This document shows positions 46,554 to 53,858 of a DNA stretch of 64,000 nt, piece after piece (the first letter of the stretch is position 1; every line of letters starts with the position of its first letter). Made by a program: the position numbers and the translations under genes. Below the pieces are notes generated by a model that saw nothing but the letters and a program-made list of their open reading frames with translations, did no database searches and was not told the DNA's origin. Source of the stretch: Planococcus donghaensis (GTDB lineage Bacteria > Bacillota > Bacilli > Bacillales_A > Planococcaceae). The stretch covers positions 2,294,001 to 2,358,000 of the forward strand of contig NZ_CP016543.2 of the NCBI RefSeq assembly GCF_001687665.2, in the 5' to 3' direction.

Positions 46554-46582
46554 TTTACGCATACTAAAAATCACTGTATAAT
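46554..46582 (+). promoter_or_regulatory. Promoter of the LCP gene
   Basis: TTTACG and TATAAT are 17 bp apart. This leaves a leader of about 125 bases before the LCP gene, in which I see no further structure. Confidence 0.65.
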
Positions 46583-46714
46583 ATCAAAAGCACAGAAAAA
46601 TGAAATATTCTCCATAGCCAAAATATCTACAAACACACACAGTATTCATTATAAGATTGGATTAATCCGAACTAATTAGTCGGTTGGCCCATAATCCATA
46701 GAGGAGCAATTTAC

Positions 46715-47752
46715 ATGAACCGGAAATATTATCGGAAAACCAAAAATGATCAGAAAAGGACCATTCTTGTAATAATTGCTACTTTAGCCGTTTCCTTACT
46801 TATTTGTGTTTCAGCATATGGAATATACTTAATTAAGAAAGCAGAAACGGCTGTAGATACAGCCTATGAACCCGCTGGCAATATCAATGAAGACATCGAG
46901 CCACTTACAGACAATATCTCCATTCTTTTTATAGGAGTGGATGATAGCGCAGAGCGCAATCAAAGCACCAACAATATCCGTTCCGATGCATTAGTACTAG
47001 CCACTTTAAACAACGAAGATAAATCAATCAAACTGGTAAGCATCCCGCGTGACACTTACACCTTTATTCCTGATAGCGGAAGAGAAGATAAAATTACTCA
47101 TGCCTACGCATATAACGGTCCTAGCTCTACTATCGAAAGTGTCGAAAACCTATTAGAAGTTCCAGTTGATTACTACCTGCGCATGAATTTCGATGCATTT
47201 ATTGAAGTGATTGACGCACTCGGAGGCATTAAAGTTGAAGTGCCTTATGATATTATCGAGCAAGATGAAAATGATTCGCAAAATGCCGTTGAATTAAAAG
47301 AAGGAATTCAATTCCTTAACGGTAGTGAGGCTCTTGCACTAGCAAGAACTCGTCATTACGATAACGATATTGAGCGTGGGAAACGCCAACAAATGATATT
47401 AGAATCAATCATGAATCGAGCGGTATCAGCGGGCTCTATCACCAAATATGGAGACGTATTTGAAGCAGTCGGCGATAACATGAAAACAGATTTGACTTTC
47501 AAAAACATAAGTTCACTGTTTGAATATGCTAAAAATGGTAAACCAGACGTCGAAACGATCACGCTGGATGGGTATGATGATATGTCTACCGGAATTTATT
47601 ATTACAAACTAAAAGAAGAATCGTTAACCGAAATACAAGATATTTTGCAAAGTCATCTTGGATTAAAAGCTGACACATCTAATTTGACACAATCAGAAAC
47701 AGATTTAGAACTTGCCGATTTTCAAACAGAAAAAAGTGAAACACCACAGTGA
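46715..47752 (+). CDS. LytR-CpsA-Psr family protein (TagU-like)
   Basis: LCP enzymes move teichoic acid or other anionic glycopolymers from undecaprenyl carrier to peptidoglycan outside the cell. The 345-residue protein has a basic cytoplasmic start, one membrane helix (about 16-38) and the LCP domain (about 60-260) with SDALVLATLN, SIPRDTY, GGIKVEVP and LARTRHYDNDIERGKRQQ, whose Arg and Asp residues bind the pyrophosphate. Position between yvyE and tagO matches B. subtilis lytR/tagU. The C-terminal acidic tail (about 320-345) is less conserved. Confidence 0.92.
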   Translation: MNRKYYRKTKNDQKRTILVIIATLAVSLLICVSAYGIYLIKKAETAVDTAYEPAGNINEDIEPLTDNISILFIGVDDSAERNQSTNNIRSDALVLATLNNEDKSIKLVSIPRDTYTFIPDSGREDKITHAYAYNGPSSTIESVENLLEVPVDYYLRMNFDAFIEVIDALGGIKVEVPYDIIEQDENDSQNAVELKEGIQFLNGSEALALARTRHYDNDIERGKRQQMILESIMNRAVSAGSITKYGDVFEAVGDNMKTDLTFKNISSLFEYAKNGKPDVETITLDGYDDMSTGIYYYKLKEESLTEIQDILQSHLGLKADTSNLTQSETDLELADFQTEKSETPQ

Positions 47753-47770
47753 AAACTGTGGTGTTTTTTT
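47740..47770 (+). terminator. Terminator of the LCP gene
   Basis: ACACCACAG/CTGTGGTGT followed by T7. The stop codon TGA lies in the loop and the last coding triplets form the left arm. Confidence 0.88.
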
Positions 47771-47776
47771 CTAATT
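47769..47776. repeat. Target-site duplication, left copy
   Basis: TTCTAATT directly precedes the left inverted repeat of the insertion sequence. The identical octamer follows the right end at 49374-49381. Confidence 0.9.
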
Positions 47777-47799
47777 GGCTATGTTAAATAACTCTGTTG
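47777..47799 (+). repeat. Left terminal inverted repeat of the IS
   Basis: GGCTATGTTA-AAT-AACTCTGTTG; 20 of 23 positions match the right end. Confidence 0.9.
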
Positions 47800-47825
47800 T
47801 TTTTTAAGTACTCATTGAATTTTTA

Positions 47826-47837
47826 GAACATTTGTTC
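47826..47837. promoter_or_regulatory. LexA-like box in the IS leader
   Basis: GAACATTTGTTC, embedded in an 11-bp inverted repeat (47820-47843), is identical to the core before addB. It lies in the spacer after a TTGAAT (47815-47820), 39 bp before the transposase start, where bound LexA could silence the transposase. It could instead be a simple hairpin that blocks read-through transcription. Confidence 0.45.
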
Positions 47838-47875
47838 TAAAAATGAGTATAAAAAGATGGAAGTGGGTGAAAGAC

Positions 47876-48916
47876 ATGGCATTGAAAGAAGTTATGCAGG
47901 AAGTCAAAAAACTATCGAATAAAGATATGCATCGGCTAATACAATTCTTGACCCAGTCTGTCACACCGCTTTCACCGCAAGAGCCTTTATTTGAGGAGAT
48001 TCGAGACCTAAAACACAAGGGCGGCTATACCTGTCCGCACTGCCAGTCCAATCTATCTGTCCGATTCGGTAAGTATGTTGTAAAAGTAGGTCTAAAGAAA
48101 ATGAACCGCCAACGCTACCGATGCAAAGATTGTTTAAAGACCTTCACTGATGTCACCAATACCCCGCTCTATCGCACTCATAAGCCTGATAAATGGTTCG
48201 ACTTCGTTCGATGCATGATTGATGGCGAGACGCTTCGCAAAGCAGCGGAGAAACTCGATGTCCACCATGTCACTTTGTTCTACTGGCGCCATAAGCTTCT
48301 TTCCGCTCTAGAACAGATGGATTTCGAGAAGTTTGCAGGAATTGTTGAAATGGATGAGACCTATTTTCTGTACTCTGAAAAGGGCAAGCGCGGAATTCAA
48401 GGACGGAAACCTCGTAAGCGGGGAGGTTCTTCGCAATTCCGCGGTATTAGCCATGAACAGATATGCGTACTCGTAGCCAGAGACCGTCAAAAATCTACGT
48501 ATTCACGGGTTATCGGTGAAGGACGTATTCTGAAGACTCGGCTTCACCAGGCGATTGGCGCTAAGCTGACTTCCGAAAACGTTCTATGCACAGATGCGTG
48601 GCGAGCTTTCAAAACTTATGCCAAAGAAAAAGGAATGAACCACTATGCATTTAAATCAGATGGTAAGGAACGGGTTAAAGGACTCTATCATATTCAAAAT
48701 GTGAACAGTTACCACGGAAGGCTCAAGAACTGGATGAAACGTTTCAATGGTGTGGCGACGAAATACCTCGACCATTATTTGAGCTGGTTTCAGTTTCTAG
48801 ATGCCATAAAACATCGAAATAATTCAGGGACAGTATCTAAGATGATGATTGAGAGCTGCTTATTTCCAGTTACTGAAACTTATCAGGCACTCCGTACGTA
48901 CCAATATAAAATATAG
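47876..48916 (+). CDS. IS1595 family transposase
   Basis: A 346-residue DDE-type transposase. An N-terminal zinc ribbon (CPHC at the front, CKDC about 40 residues later) is followed by an HTH-like stretch (LRKAAEKLDVHHVTLFYWRHKLL). The catalytic domain has Asp in VEMDETYF, Asp in LCTDAWRAF, and the third region VNSYHGRLKNWM, where Asn stands in the position often held by Glu, as in some IS1595 subgroups. Start ATG 47876 has GGGTGA upstream; an ATG at 47843 has none. The frame is intact, so the element may be active. Confidence 0.92.
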   Translation: MALKEVMQEVKKLSNKDMHRLIQFLTQSVTPLSPQEPLFEEIRDLKHKGGYTCPHCQSNLSVRFGKYVVKVGLKKMNRQRYRCKDCLKTFTDVTNTPLYRTHKPDKWFDFVRCMIDGETLRKAAEKLDVHHVTLFYWRHKLLSALEQMDFEKFAGIVEMDETYFLYSEKGKRGIQGRKPRKRGGSSQFRGISHEQICVLVARDRQKSTYSRVIGEGRILKTRLHQAIGAKLTSENVLCTDAWRAFKTYAKEKGMNHYAFKSDGKERVKGLYHIQNVNSYHGRLKNWMKRFNGVATKYLDHYLSWFQFLDAIKHRNNSGTVSKMMIESCLFPVTETYQALRTYQYKI

Positions 48917-48935
48917 ATGTTGAGGGGGAATCCGT

Positions 48936-49298
48936 TTGAAAAGAAAACACTCATATTTACTTATCTCTTTTTTGGTTGCTTTGTTCTTTATGGCAGGTTG
49001 TTCAGTAGAAAATGCCGATACGTCATCCGCTGACTGGGCCTATTCATTCGTTGTATGGGATGATTATATTTACCAAATAGGCAATGAATATGTGCAAGAA
49101 GTAGATGAAGAGATTGGACAAGTCACGCTTTATTCTGATATGGAAGGTTCCTATGCGGGAAATTTCTCCAATGAATATGAAAAAGGGACAAAGTATTTTT
49201 CAATAACAGGAATTAGTACGGAAGAAGCAATTGCCATTAAAGAAAAAGATGGCCAATATCGAAAAGCCATCAGAGACGGGAAATATGCAGGCAGGTAA
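48936..49298 (+). CDS. Putative lipoprotein carried as IS passenger
   Basis: A 120-residue exported protein with a signal peptide and lipobox MAGC (Cys22). The remaining 98 residues are acidic, rich in Tyr, Ser and Glu (WAYSFVVWDDYIYQIGNEYVQEV), and look like a small beta-rich domain. I do not recognise a family. The start is TTG after GAGGGGGAA. The gene is 19 bp downstream of the transposase and wholly inside the IS ends, so it moves with the element. Passenger genes are known for parts of the IS1595 family. Confidence 0.8.
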   Translation: MKRKHSYLLISFLVALFFMAGCSVENADTSSADWAYSFVVWDDYIYQIGNEYVQEVDEEIGQVTLYSDMEGSYAGNFSNEYEKGTKYFSITGISTEEAIAIKEKDGQYRKAIRDGKYAGR

Positions 49299-49350
49299 TT
49301 TATAGAGGGGGCTTCTTAAATTTGGAAGTCCCTTTGATTGACTTCAAAAT

Positions 49351-49373
49351 CAACAGAGTTCGATAACATAGCC
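49351..49373 (-). repeat. Right terminal inverted repeat of the IS
   Basis: Read inward on the minus strand it is GGCTATGTTA-TCG-AACTCTGTTG, matching the left end except for the three central bases. Confidence 0.9.
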
Positions 49374-49381
49374 TTCTAATT
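49374..49381. repeat. Target-site duplication, right copy
   Basis: TTCTAATT, identical to 47769-47776. Confidence 0.9.
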
Positions 49382-49422
49382 AAAACACATCCACAAAACT
49401 TTCTTCTATTTTGCCATCAAAA

Positions 49423-49454
49423 AGAGAGGATGAAGCAATTGCTTCATCCTCTCT
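49423..49454 (-). terminator. Terminator after tagO
   Basis: A perfect palindrome of two 16-base arms, AGAGAGGATGAAGCAA and its complement, lies just after the tagO stop. On the minus strand it is followed by TTTGATGG, so the T tract is short. Confidence 0.75.
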
Positions 49455-49456
49455 CT

Positions 49457-50533
49457 TCACTTACCTATTAGTCGAACTAAATTTAACAATGGACGGTAAT
49501 TCTTTCCTGCCAATCCAACTACTTCTACAAAAAGTTCAATTGCTAGTAACATGACACTAATTAGCAATATTCCTCCCCATAAAGTGGATTGAGAAAACAA
49601 AAGAGCTGCCAATCCAAACAAAGCTGCAATTCCATAAATGATTAACACTGTTTGACTATGAGAAAACCCAATGTTTAACAAACAGTGATGCAAATGTGAT
49701 TTATCAGCTTCCGAAATCGATTTTTTCTCTCGAACACGACGAACGATCGCAAAAAATGTATCGGAAATCGGCACGCCTAACATAATAATCGGAATGATTA
49801 ACGCTACAACTGTAACGTTTTTAAAGCCCATCAAGGCTAAAACTGAAATCATAAACCCTAAAAACAATGCACCTGTGTCACCCATAAAGATTTTAGCAGG
49901 GTGGAAATTATAAACTAAAAACCCTGATGTACTAGCTGCTAACAGTGCTGCCATTGACATAACATAAATGTCACCCATTATAAATGCCATAGCTGCTAAA
50001 GTTAGCAAAGCAACTGTTGATACACCCGCTGCCAATCCATCAAGACCATCAATCAAATTGATTGCGTTGGTAATACCGACAATCCAGAGAATTGTTAAAG
50101 GAATGCTAAAGTAACCGAAATCCAAAACGCCACCAAAAGGTAAATTGATGAAAGATATTTCGAGCCCCCCACCAACGACAACAATTCCAGCAGCAACAAG
50201 TTGCCCTATTAATTTTGCTTTGGCACTAATTTCGTACATATCATCTAGTACACCTGTAATAATAATTAATAAAGCACCTAAAATTATTGCAGTTTCAATC
50301 GGTATAAATGAGGTTTCAATAGCATTAGAAATCGGATCTTGAGGTTTTAATATAAAATATGCGATTAAAAACGACCCGAAAATGGCCAATCCGCCTAAGC
50401 GCGGCATAATTCTCGCATGAACTTTTCGATAATTTGGTCGGTCGACTGCTCCTACGCGAAAGGCAATGCGTTTAACAATCGGTGTTAGCACAATCGAAGC
50501 GATAAATGCCAAGACCATCATGAGGTATAGCAT
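49457..50533 (-). CDS. tagO: UDP-GlcNAc:undecaprenyl-phosphate GlcNAc-1-phosphate transferase (TagO)
   Basis: Membrane enzyme that starts wall teichoic acid linkage-unit synthesis by moving GlcNAc-1-P to undecaprenyl phosphate. The 358-residue protein has about ten helices and the MraY/WecA motifs: VLDDMYEISAKAKLIGQ (acidic pair), NAINLIDGLDGLAAG, FHPAKIFMGDTGALFLGF and SHLHHCLLN. It is transcribed toward the LCP gene, which acts later in the same pathway. Start ATG follows AAGGAGGG. Confidence 0.93.
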   Translation of the reverse strand: MLYLMMVLAFIASIVLTPIVKRIAFRVGAVDRPNYRKVHARIMPRLGGLAIFGSFLIAYFILKPQDPISNAIETSFIPIETAIILGALLIIITGVLDDMYEISAKAKLIGQLVAAGIVVVGGGLEISFINLPFGGVLDFGYFSIPLTILWIVGITNAINLIDGLDGLAAGVSTVALLTLAAMAFIMGDIYVMSMAALLAASTSGFLVYNFHPAKIFMGDTGALFLGFMISVLALMGFKNVTVVALIIPIIMLGVPISDTFFAIVRRVREKKSISEADKSHLHHCLLNIGFSHSQTVLIIYGIAALFGLAALLFSQSTLWGGILLISVMLLAIELFVEVVGLAGKNYRPLLNLVRLIGK

Positions 50534-50585
50534 GTCTTCCCTCCTTAAAATAACTTTTGCATTTTACACATACTTATTCATTGAC

Positions 50586-50594
50586 ATTATAGCA
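50586..50594 (-). promoter_or_regulatory. Extended -10 promoter of tagO
   Basis: TG-C-TATAAT on the minus strand, 53 bp before tagO, with a weak -35 (TTTATT, 16 bp away). Confidence 0.6.
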
Positions 50595-50640
50595 CGACTG
50601 CGCAAGAAATAAAGCAAAACCTGCTTATGCTCTGTATTTT

Positions 50641-50663
50641 CCTATAGTCCTACTGACTATAGG
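50641..50663. promoter_or_regulatory. Perfect inverted repeat upstream of tagO
   Basis: CCTATAGTC and GACTATAGG are separated by CTACT, about 50 bp upstream of the tagO -10. No T run follows, so it is not a terminator. It could be an operator. The rest of the 50534-50902 gap is AT-rich, with the promoters listed and no gene. Confidence 0.45.
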
Positions 50664-50824
50664 ACGTTCATCTATTGTATAAAGTTTCTACCCGTTTCTC
50701 TTTTTACTAAACAAATTTACTGCTTAAACATTCTAAAAGATCCTATTCCAAAATACTACACTTTATAAAAAGTCAAAAAAAGTAATATTACCTATTAATA
50801 ATTATGATATATAAGTAAATTTAA

Positions 50825-50853
50825 TTACTTTTTCGGTAAATATGTGATATATT
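50825..50853 (+). promoter_or_regulatory. Likely promoter of the 50903 gene
   Basis: TTACTT and TATATT are 17 bp apart, and TG-A before the -10 makes it an extended element. A TTGACA at 50857 has no matching -10. Confidence 0.5.
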
Positions 50854-50902
50854 AAATTGACAATAATAATTTTCTCATTATTTGATTAGGAGTGTAAGCC
50901 AT

Positions 50903-51196
50903 ATGGATGACACGCTACTAAATTACTCACTGAAAAAGGTGTGGACACCTTGGGATGAAGCTGCTGTATTGAAAATGGATTATCAGTCGCGTGCAGATCT
51001 TGCAAAGACTATTACTTGTCAAGGCTTACTTGTGGACTTATCTATGGACCAGCATGCTGAAGTCAGATCGGGTGTCGCTTCAAACATTCATACTCCTCTC
51101 CGCACTTTAGTAAGGTTAAGTAATGAAGATTTATGCATTACAGTGAAAAATACCGCTACAAAAACTTTATTAAGCCTTCAATTAACATCAAAATAG
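50903..51196 (+). CDS. Small HEAT/LRV-like repeat protein
   Basis: A 97-residue cytoplasmic protein. The central part (LSMDQHAEVRSGVASNIHTPLRTLVRLSNEDLCITVKNTATKTLL) follows the helical pattern D-x-x-x-x-V-R-x-x-V-A-x-N-x-x-T-P-x-x-x-L-x-x-L found in HEAT-like or leucine-rich-variant repeats; about one and a half repeats are visible. This fold is an inference. No function can be given. Start ATG 50903 has AGGAGTG upstream; the TTG seven codons earlier precedes that site. Confidence 0.7.
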   Translation: MDDTLLNYSLKKVWTPWDEAAVLKMDYQSRADLAKTITCQGLLVDLSMDQHAEVRSGVASNIHTPLRTLVRLSNEDLCITVKNTATKTLLSLQLTSK

Positions 51197-51205
51197 TCTT
51201 TTGAT

Positions 51206-51231
51206 GTTTAGTTATTACATTAGTTGGCTAT
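51206..51231 (+). promoter_or_regulatory. Sigma-B-like promoter of csbD gene, inside an inverted repeat
   Basis: GTTTAG and GGCTAT are 14 bp apart, close to the sigma-B consensus. The interval 51211-51240 is also a 9-bp inverted repeat (GTTATTACA/TGTAATAAC) that covers the -10. Confidence 0.5.
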
Positions 51232-51269
51232 TGTAATAACAGCTATAAAAATTGAAGGAGGAATCATTA

Positions 51270-51455
51270 ATGAGTGATAATAACGGCTTTTCAGACAAAC
51301 TAAAAGGTGCTGTGAACAAAGGCAAAGGCGAGATTAAAGATCAAGTCGGAAATGCTACGAATGACCCTGATAAACAAGCAGAAGGTAAAATGGACAAAGC
51401 TAAAGGCAGTGTTCAAGATAAAATTGGAGATTTTAAAAATAATAATGAAAAATAA
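51270..51455 (+). CDS. CsbD family general stress protein
   Basis: A very hydrophilic 61-residue protein, rich in Lys, Asp, Asn and Gly, with the CsbD core SDKLKGAVNKGKGEIKDQVG and a repeat-like second half. CsbD proteins are induced by general stress; their mechanism is unknown and they may be partly disordered. Start ATG 51270 has GAAGGAGG upstream; the longer frame from 51252 overlaps that site. A sigma-B-like promoter precedes it and a strong terminator follows. Confidence 0.9.
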   Translation: MSDNNGFSDKLKGAVNKGKGEIKDQVGNATNDPDKQAEGKMDKAKGSVQDKIGDFKNNNEK

Positions 51456-51487
51456 TAAAAGCTCGGCTCTTTAGCCGAGCTTTTATT
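51454..51487 (+). terminator. Terminator of the csbD gene
   Basis: AATAAAAGCTCGGCT / AGCCGAGCTTTTATT with a 4-base loop. Confidence 0.92.
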
Positions 51488-51504
51488 TTATGTTTTTTAA
51501 AGTT

Positions 51505-51532
51505 TTCAAATATTAAATCACTCTGTTATAAT
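51505..51532 (+). promoter_or_regulatory. Promoter of brnQ
   Basis: TTCAAA and TATAAT are 16 bp apart, with TG-T as extended -10. The leader to brnQ is only about 35 bases, too short for a T-box riboswitch. Confidence 0.65.
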
Positions 51533-51572
51533 AAGTAACCGTGTATACATGTTATTTTCAGAGGAGCTTACA

Positions 51573-52892
51573 ATGAAAAAGAATGCGCTTACAAAAATAG
51601 ATACATTAACATTAGGACTCATGCTTTTCGCCCTGTTTTTAGGTGCTGGTAATATTATTTTCCCCCCTTATTTAGGACAACTTGCGGGCGATCAATTAAT
51701 CTTAGCCATCTTTGGCTTTTTGTTAACTGGTGTCGGCCTCCCTTTACTTGGCATTTTAGCCATCGCTAAAGCAGGTGGAGATTTGCAGTCAATTGCAGGA
51801 CGTGTTCATCCTGTTTTCGGAATCGTCTTTACATTGATAGTATATTTAGCCATCGGCCCTTTCTTTGGAATTCCCCGAACCGCAACAGTGGCCTATGAAA
51901 TTGGGACAGCTCCCTTCTTGCCAGCTTCCCTAACTGAATCTTTTTGGCCATTATCAATTTTCACAATCGTTTTCTTTACAATCACTGTTTTGTTTGCGAT
52001 GAATCCTACAAAACTTGTTGATAGAATTGGTAAAATTTTAACCCCCCTGTTAATCGCTGTTATTAGCATGCTTGCTATTAAAAGCTTTCTAACACCAATG
52101 GGTTCTATCAATTCACCGGTTGGAAGTTACGATACTGAAGCTTTTTTTGAAAGCTTTTTACAAGGTTATCTTACTATGGATGCTATAGCTGCTTTAGTAT
52201 TTGGAATTGTTATTATTCAATCTATTCGAAGTAAAGGCGTTACAGATACTCGAATTATTTTAAAAACGACAGCATATGCTGGATTTATAGCGGCTATCGG
52301 TTTATCTACCGTATATTTGTCCTTAAGTTATATTGGCGCGACAAGTGTAGATGCTATCGGTCTACAAGACAATGGCGGTATCATCATTGCTGCGGCCTCT
52401 CGCGTTCTTTATGGGGAAATCGGTGGAATTATTTTATCTGCAGCAATCACTTTTGCTTGTTTGACAACTTCTATTGGGTTAGTTTCCGCTACCGCACAGT
52501 TTTCATTTAAATTATTTCCGAAAATTTCCTACATGACTTATGTGTTATTTTTCGCTATTTTTTCTGCGTTTATCGCAAATATAGGCTTAACCCAATTAAT
52601 TGCTGTTTCCTTGCCTGTTTTGTTGGCTATTTATCCAGTAGCCATTGTTCTTGTCATGTTGTCGTTCATTGATCATAGTTTTCACCGTAAACCTTTTGTT
52701 TACATCCTGGCTCTTTCTACTACAGCAATCATCAGTATATTCGATGCATTGCGCTCGTCAGGAATAGCTTTCGAACAGCTAGATTCTATTTTCCAGTTCC
52801 TCCCTCTCTTCGAGCAAGGAATCGGCTGGATTTTCCCTGCAGTCATCACAACTTTAATAGGAATTATAATAGCTCGTTCGATAAGTAAATAA
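51573..52892 (+). CDS. brnQ: Branched-chain amino acid carrier BrnQ (LIVCS family)
   Basis: Sodium- or proton-coupled importer of leucine, isoleucine and valine. The 439-residue protein has 12 predicted helices and the family motifs FLGAGNIIFPPYLG, GPFFGIPRTATVAYE and TTSIGLVSATAQFS. Start ATG 51573 has AGAGGAGC upstream. It works in the direction opposite to AzlCD elsewhere in the window. Confidence 0.94.
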   Translation: MKKNALTKIDTLTLGLMLFALFLGAGNIIFPPYLGQLAGDQLILAIFGFLLTGVGLPLLGILAIAKAGGDLQSIAGRVHPVFGIVFTLIVYLAIGPFFGIPRTATVAYEIGTAPFLPASLTESFWPLSIFTIVFFTITVLFAMNPTKLVDRIGKILTPLLIAVISMLAIKSFLTPMGSINSPVGSYDTEAFFESFLQGYLTMDAIAALVFGIVIIQSIRSKGVTDTRIILKTTAYAGFIAAIGLSTVYLSLSYIGATSVDAIGLQDNGGIIIAAASRVLYGEIGGIILSAAITFACLTTSIGLVSATAQFSFKLFPKISYMTYVLFFAIFSAFIANIGLTQLIAVSLPVLLAIYPVAIVLVMLSFIDHSFHRKPFVYILALSTTAIISIFDALRSSGIAFEQLDSIFQFLPLFEQGIGWIFPAVITTLIGIIIARSISK

Positions 52893-52934
52893 AACAAAAA
52901 AGTTCCCGACCTATGTCGGGAACTTTTTTGTTTT
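52891..52934. terminator. Bidirectional terminator between brnQ and the YflT-domain gene
   Basis: A perfect 20-bp stem with core AAGTTCCCGAC/GTCGGGAACTT, a 4-base loop and A/T-rich flanks. Confidence 0.93.
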
Positions 52935-53751
52935 AAAATAACCTTGGTGTGGGCGGGGTCGTGTTATCACTATCTTTTTTTCTTTCTATCTCTCGATGAT
53001 CACTAGAATATCCTTCTTGTTCGTTCTCTATCTCCTTGTGATTTCTATCGAATGGAGCAGGTCCTAAGTTTGGATCAACTCCAGGTGAAGATTCACCTTG
53101 TCGACGATTCACATCGCCTACGTTGTCTCCATCTTGAAGGCCTGGCTCGTGATCCATTTCTTTTTTTTCAATAGTTGCTTCCTCTTTTTTCAACCCACCA
53201 GTAGGGTGAATTTCATCACCTTTCAAACGAGAATCTTGATAACGATTATTTTGAGCCGCACGAGCATGCTGATCTTCCCTAGAAACTTCACGTGCATATA
53301 TTTCATCCGGATCATGATGTTCTTGCGTACGTTGAGAGCTAGAACTTGATTCGGGAGTCTCTGATTCTAAATACGCGGGCGAATAAGTATCGTCTAAAGA
53401 AGAGAAATGTTCATCTTCAGACGTCGCCGCATCCCCATCTGTATATAAAAGAACTCCCCCTTTTTCGATTTTACGTTCATACTCATCTGTTCTATCTTTA
53501 CTCAAATTAAAACGATCCAACTCTCTTCTAACGATATCTTTTCCAGTTAAAAAAGATTTAAAGCGATTGGAAAAAGAGTTTGCTTGATCCGCATAGACTC
53601 CTGCATTTCCAGCAGACTCTACAATTTCTTTGTCATTAGCCAACACATGTATATCTTTTTGTTGATATCCTTTTGCCTTGAAAGTTTGTAACATCTCTTC
53701 CATTTCTGATTTGCTATAAACAATTTCAAATTCGTGGTTTCCTGACTTCAT
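52933..53751 (-). CDS. YflT-domain general stress protein with long hydrophilic tail
   Basis: A 272-residue cytoplasmic protein. Residues 1-110 form a YflT (heat-induced stress protein 17M) domain: EFEIVYSKSEMEEMLQTFKAKGY, then KDIHVLANDKE, and GGVLLYTDGD at the end. Residues 110-272 are extremely charged and Ser/Glu/Asp/His-rich, without hydrophobic clusters, so probably disordered. The function is unknown. Start ATG has GGGAGG upstream, and a sigma-B-like promoter lies 35 bp before it. A paralogue follows at 53859. Confidence 0.85.
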   Translation of the reverse strand: MKSGNHEFEIVYSKSEMEEMLQTFKAKGYQQKDIHVLANDKEIVESAGNAGVYADQANSFSNRFKSFLTGKDIVRRELDRFNLSKDRTDEYERKIEKGGVLLYTDGDAATSEDEHFSSLDDTYSPAYLESETPESSSSSQRTQEHHDPDEIYAREVSREDQHARAAQNNRYQDSRLKGDEIHPTGGLKKEEATIEKKEMDHEPGLQDGDNVGDVNRRQGESSPGVDPNLGPAPFDRNHKEIENEQEGYSSDHREIERKKDSDNTTPPTPRLF

Positions 53752-53785
53752 TGTTCATACCTCCCGTATACTCAATTACTTTTAC

Positions 53786-53812
53786 TTACCCTTCTATCTT
53801 TCACACTAAAAC
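53786..53812 (-). promoter_or_regulatory. Sigma-B-like promoter of the first YflT gene
   Basis: GTTTTA and GGGTAA are 15 bp apart on the minus strand. Confidence 0.65.
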
Positions 53813-53858
53813 CTGTCTGAAGAATGTATATTGTTTTTACCCTATTACCAGTATCAAC

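Larger units (their letters stand above)
47777..49373 (+). mobile_element. Complete IS1595-type insertion sequence with passenger gene
   Basis: The 1597-bp element is bounded by inverted repeats: GGCTATGTTA-N3-AACTCTGTTG at the left (47777-47799) and the matching complement at the right (49351-49373), with partial pairing some 10 bp farther in. An exact 8-bp duplication (TTCTAATT) flanks both ends, which is the length usual for IS1595 elements. Inside are a zinc-ribbon transposase and a lipoprotein gene. It sits between the convergent LCP and tagO genes, just behind the LCP terminator, and disrupts nothing. Intact ends and target duplication point to a fairly recent insertion. Confidence 0.93.

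Noticed and set aside
51488..51572. T-box or other riboswitch before brnQ
   Set aside because: Only about 35 bases separate the promoter from the start codon, and no hairpin or T-box motif is present.
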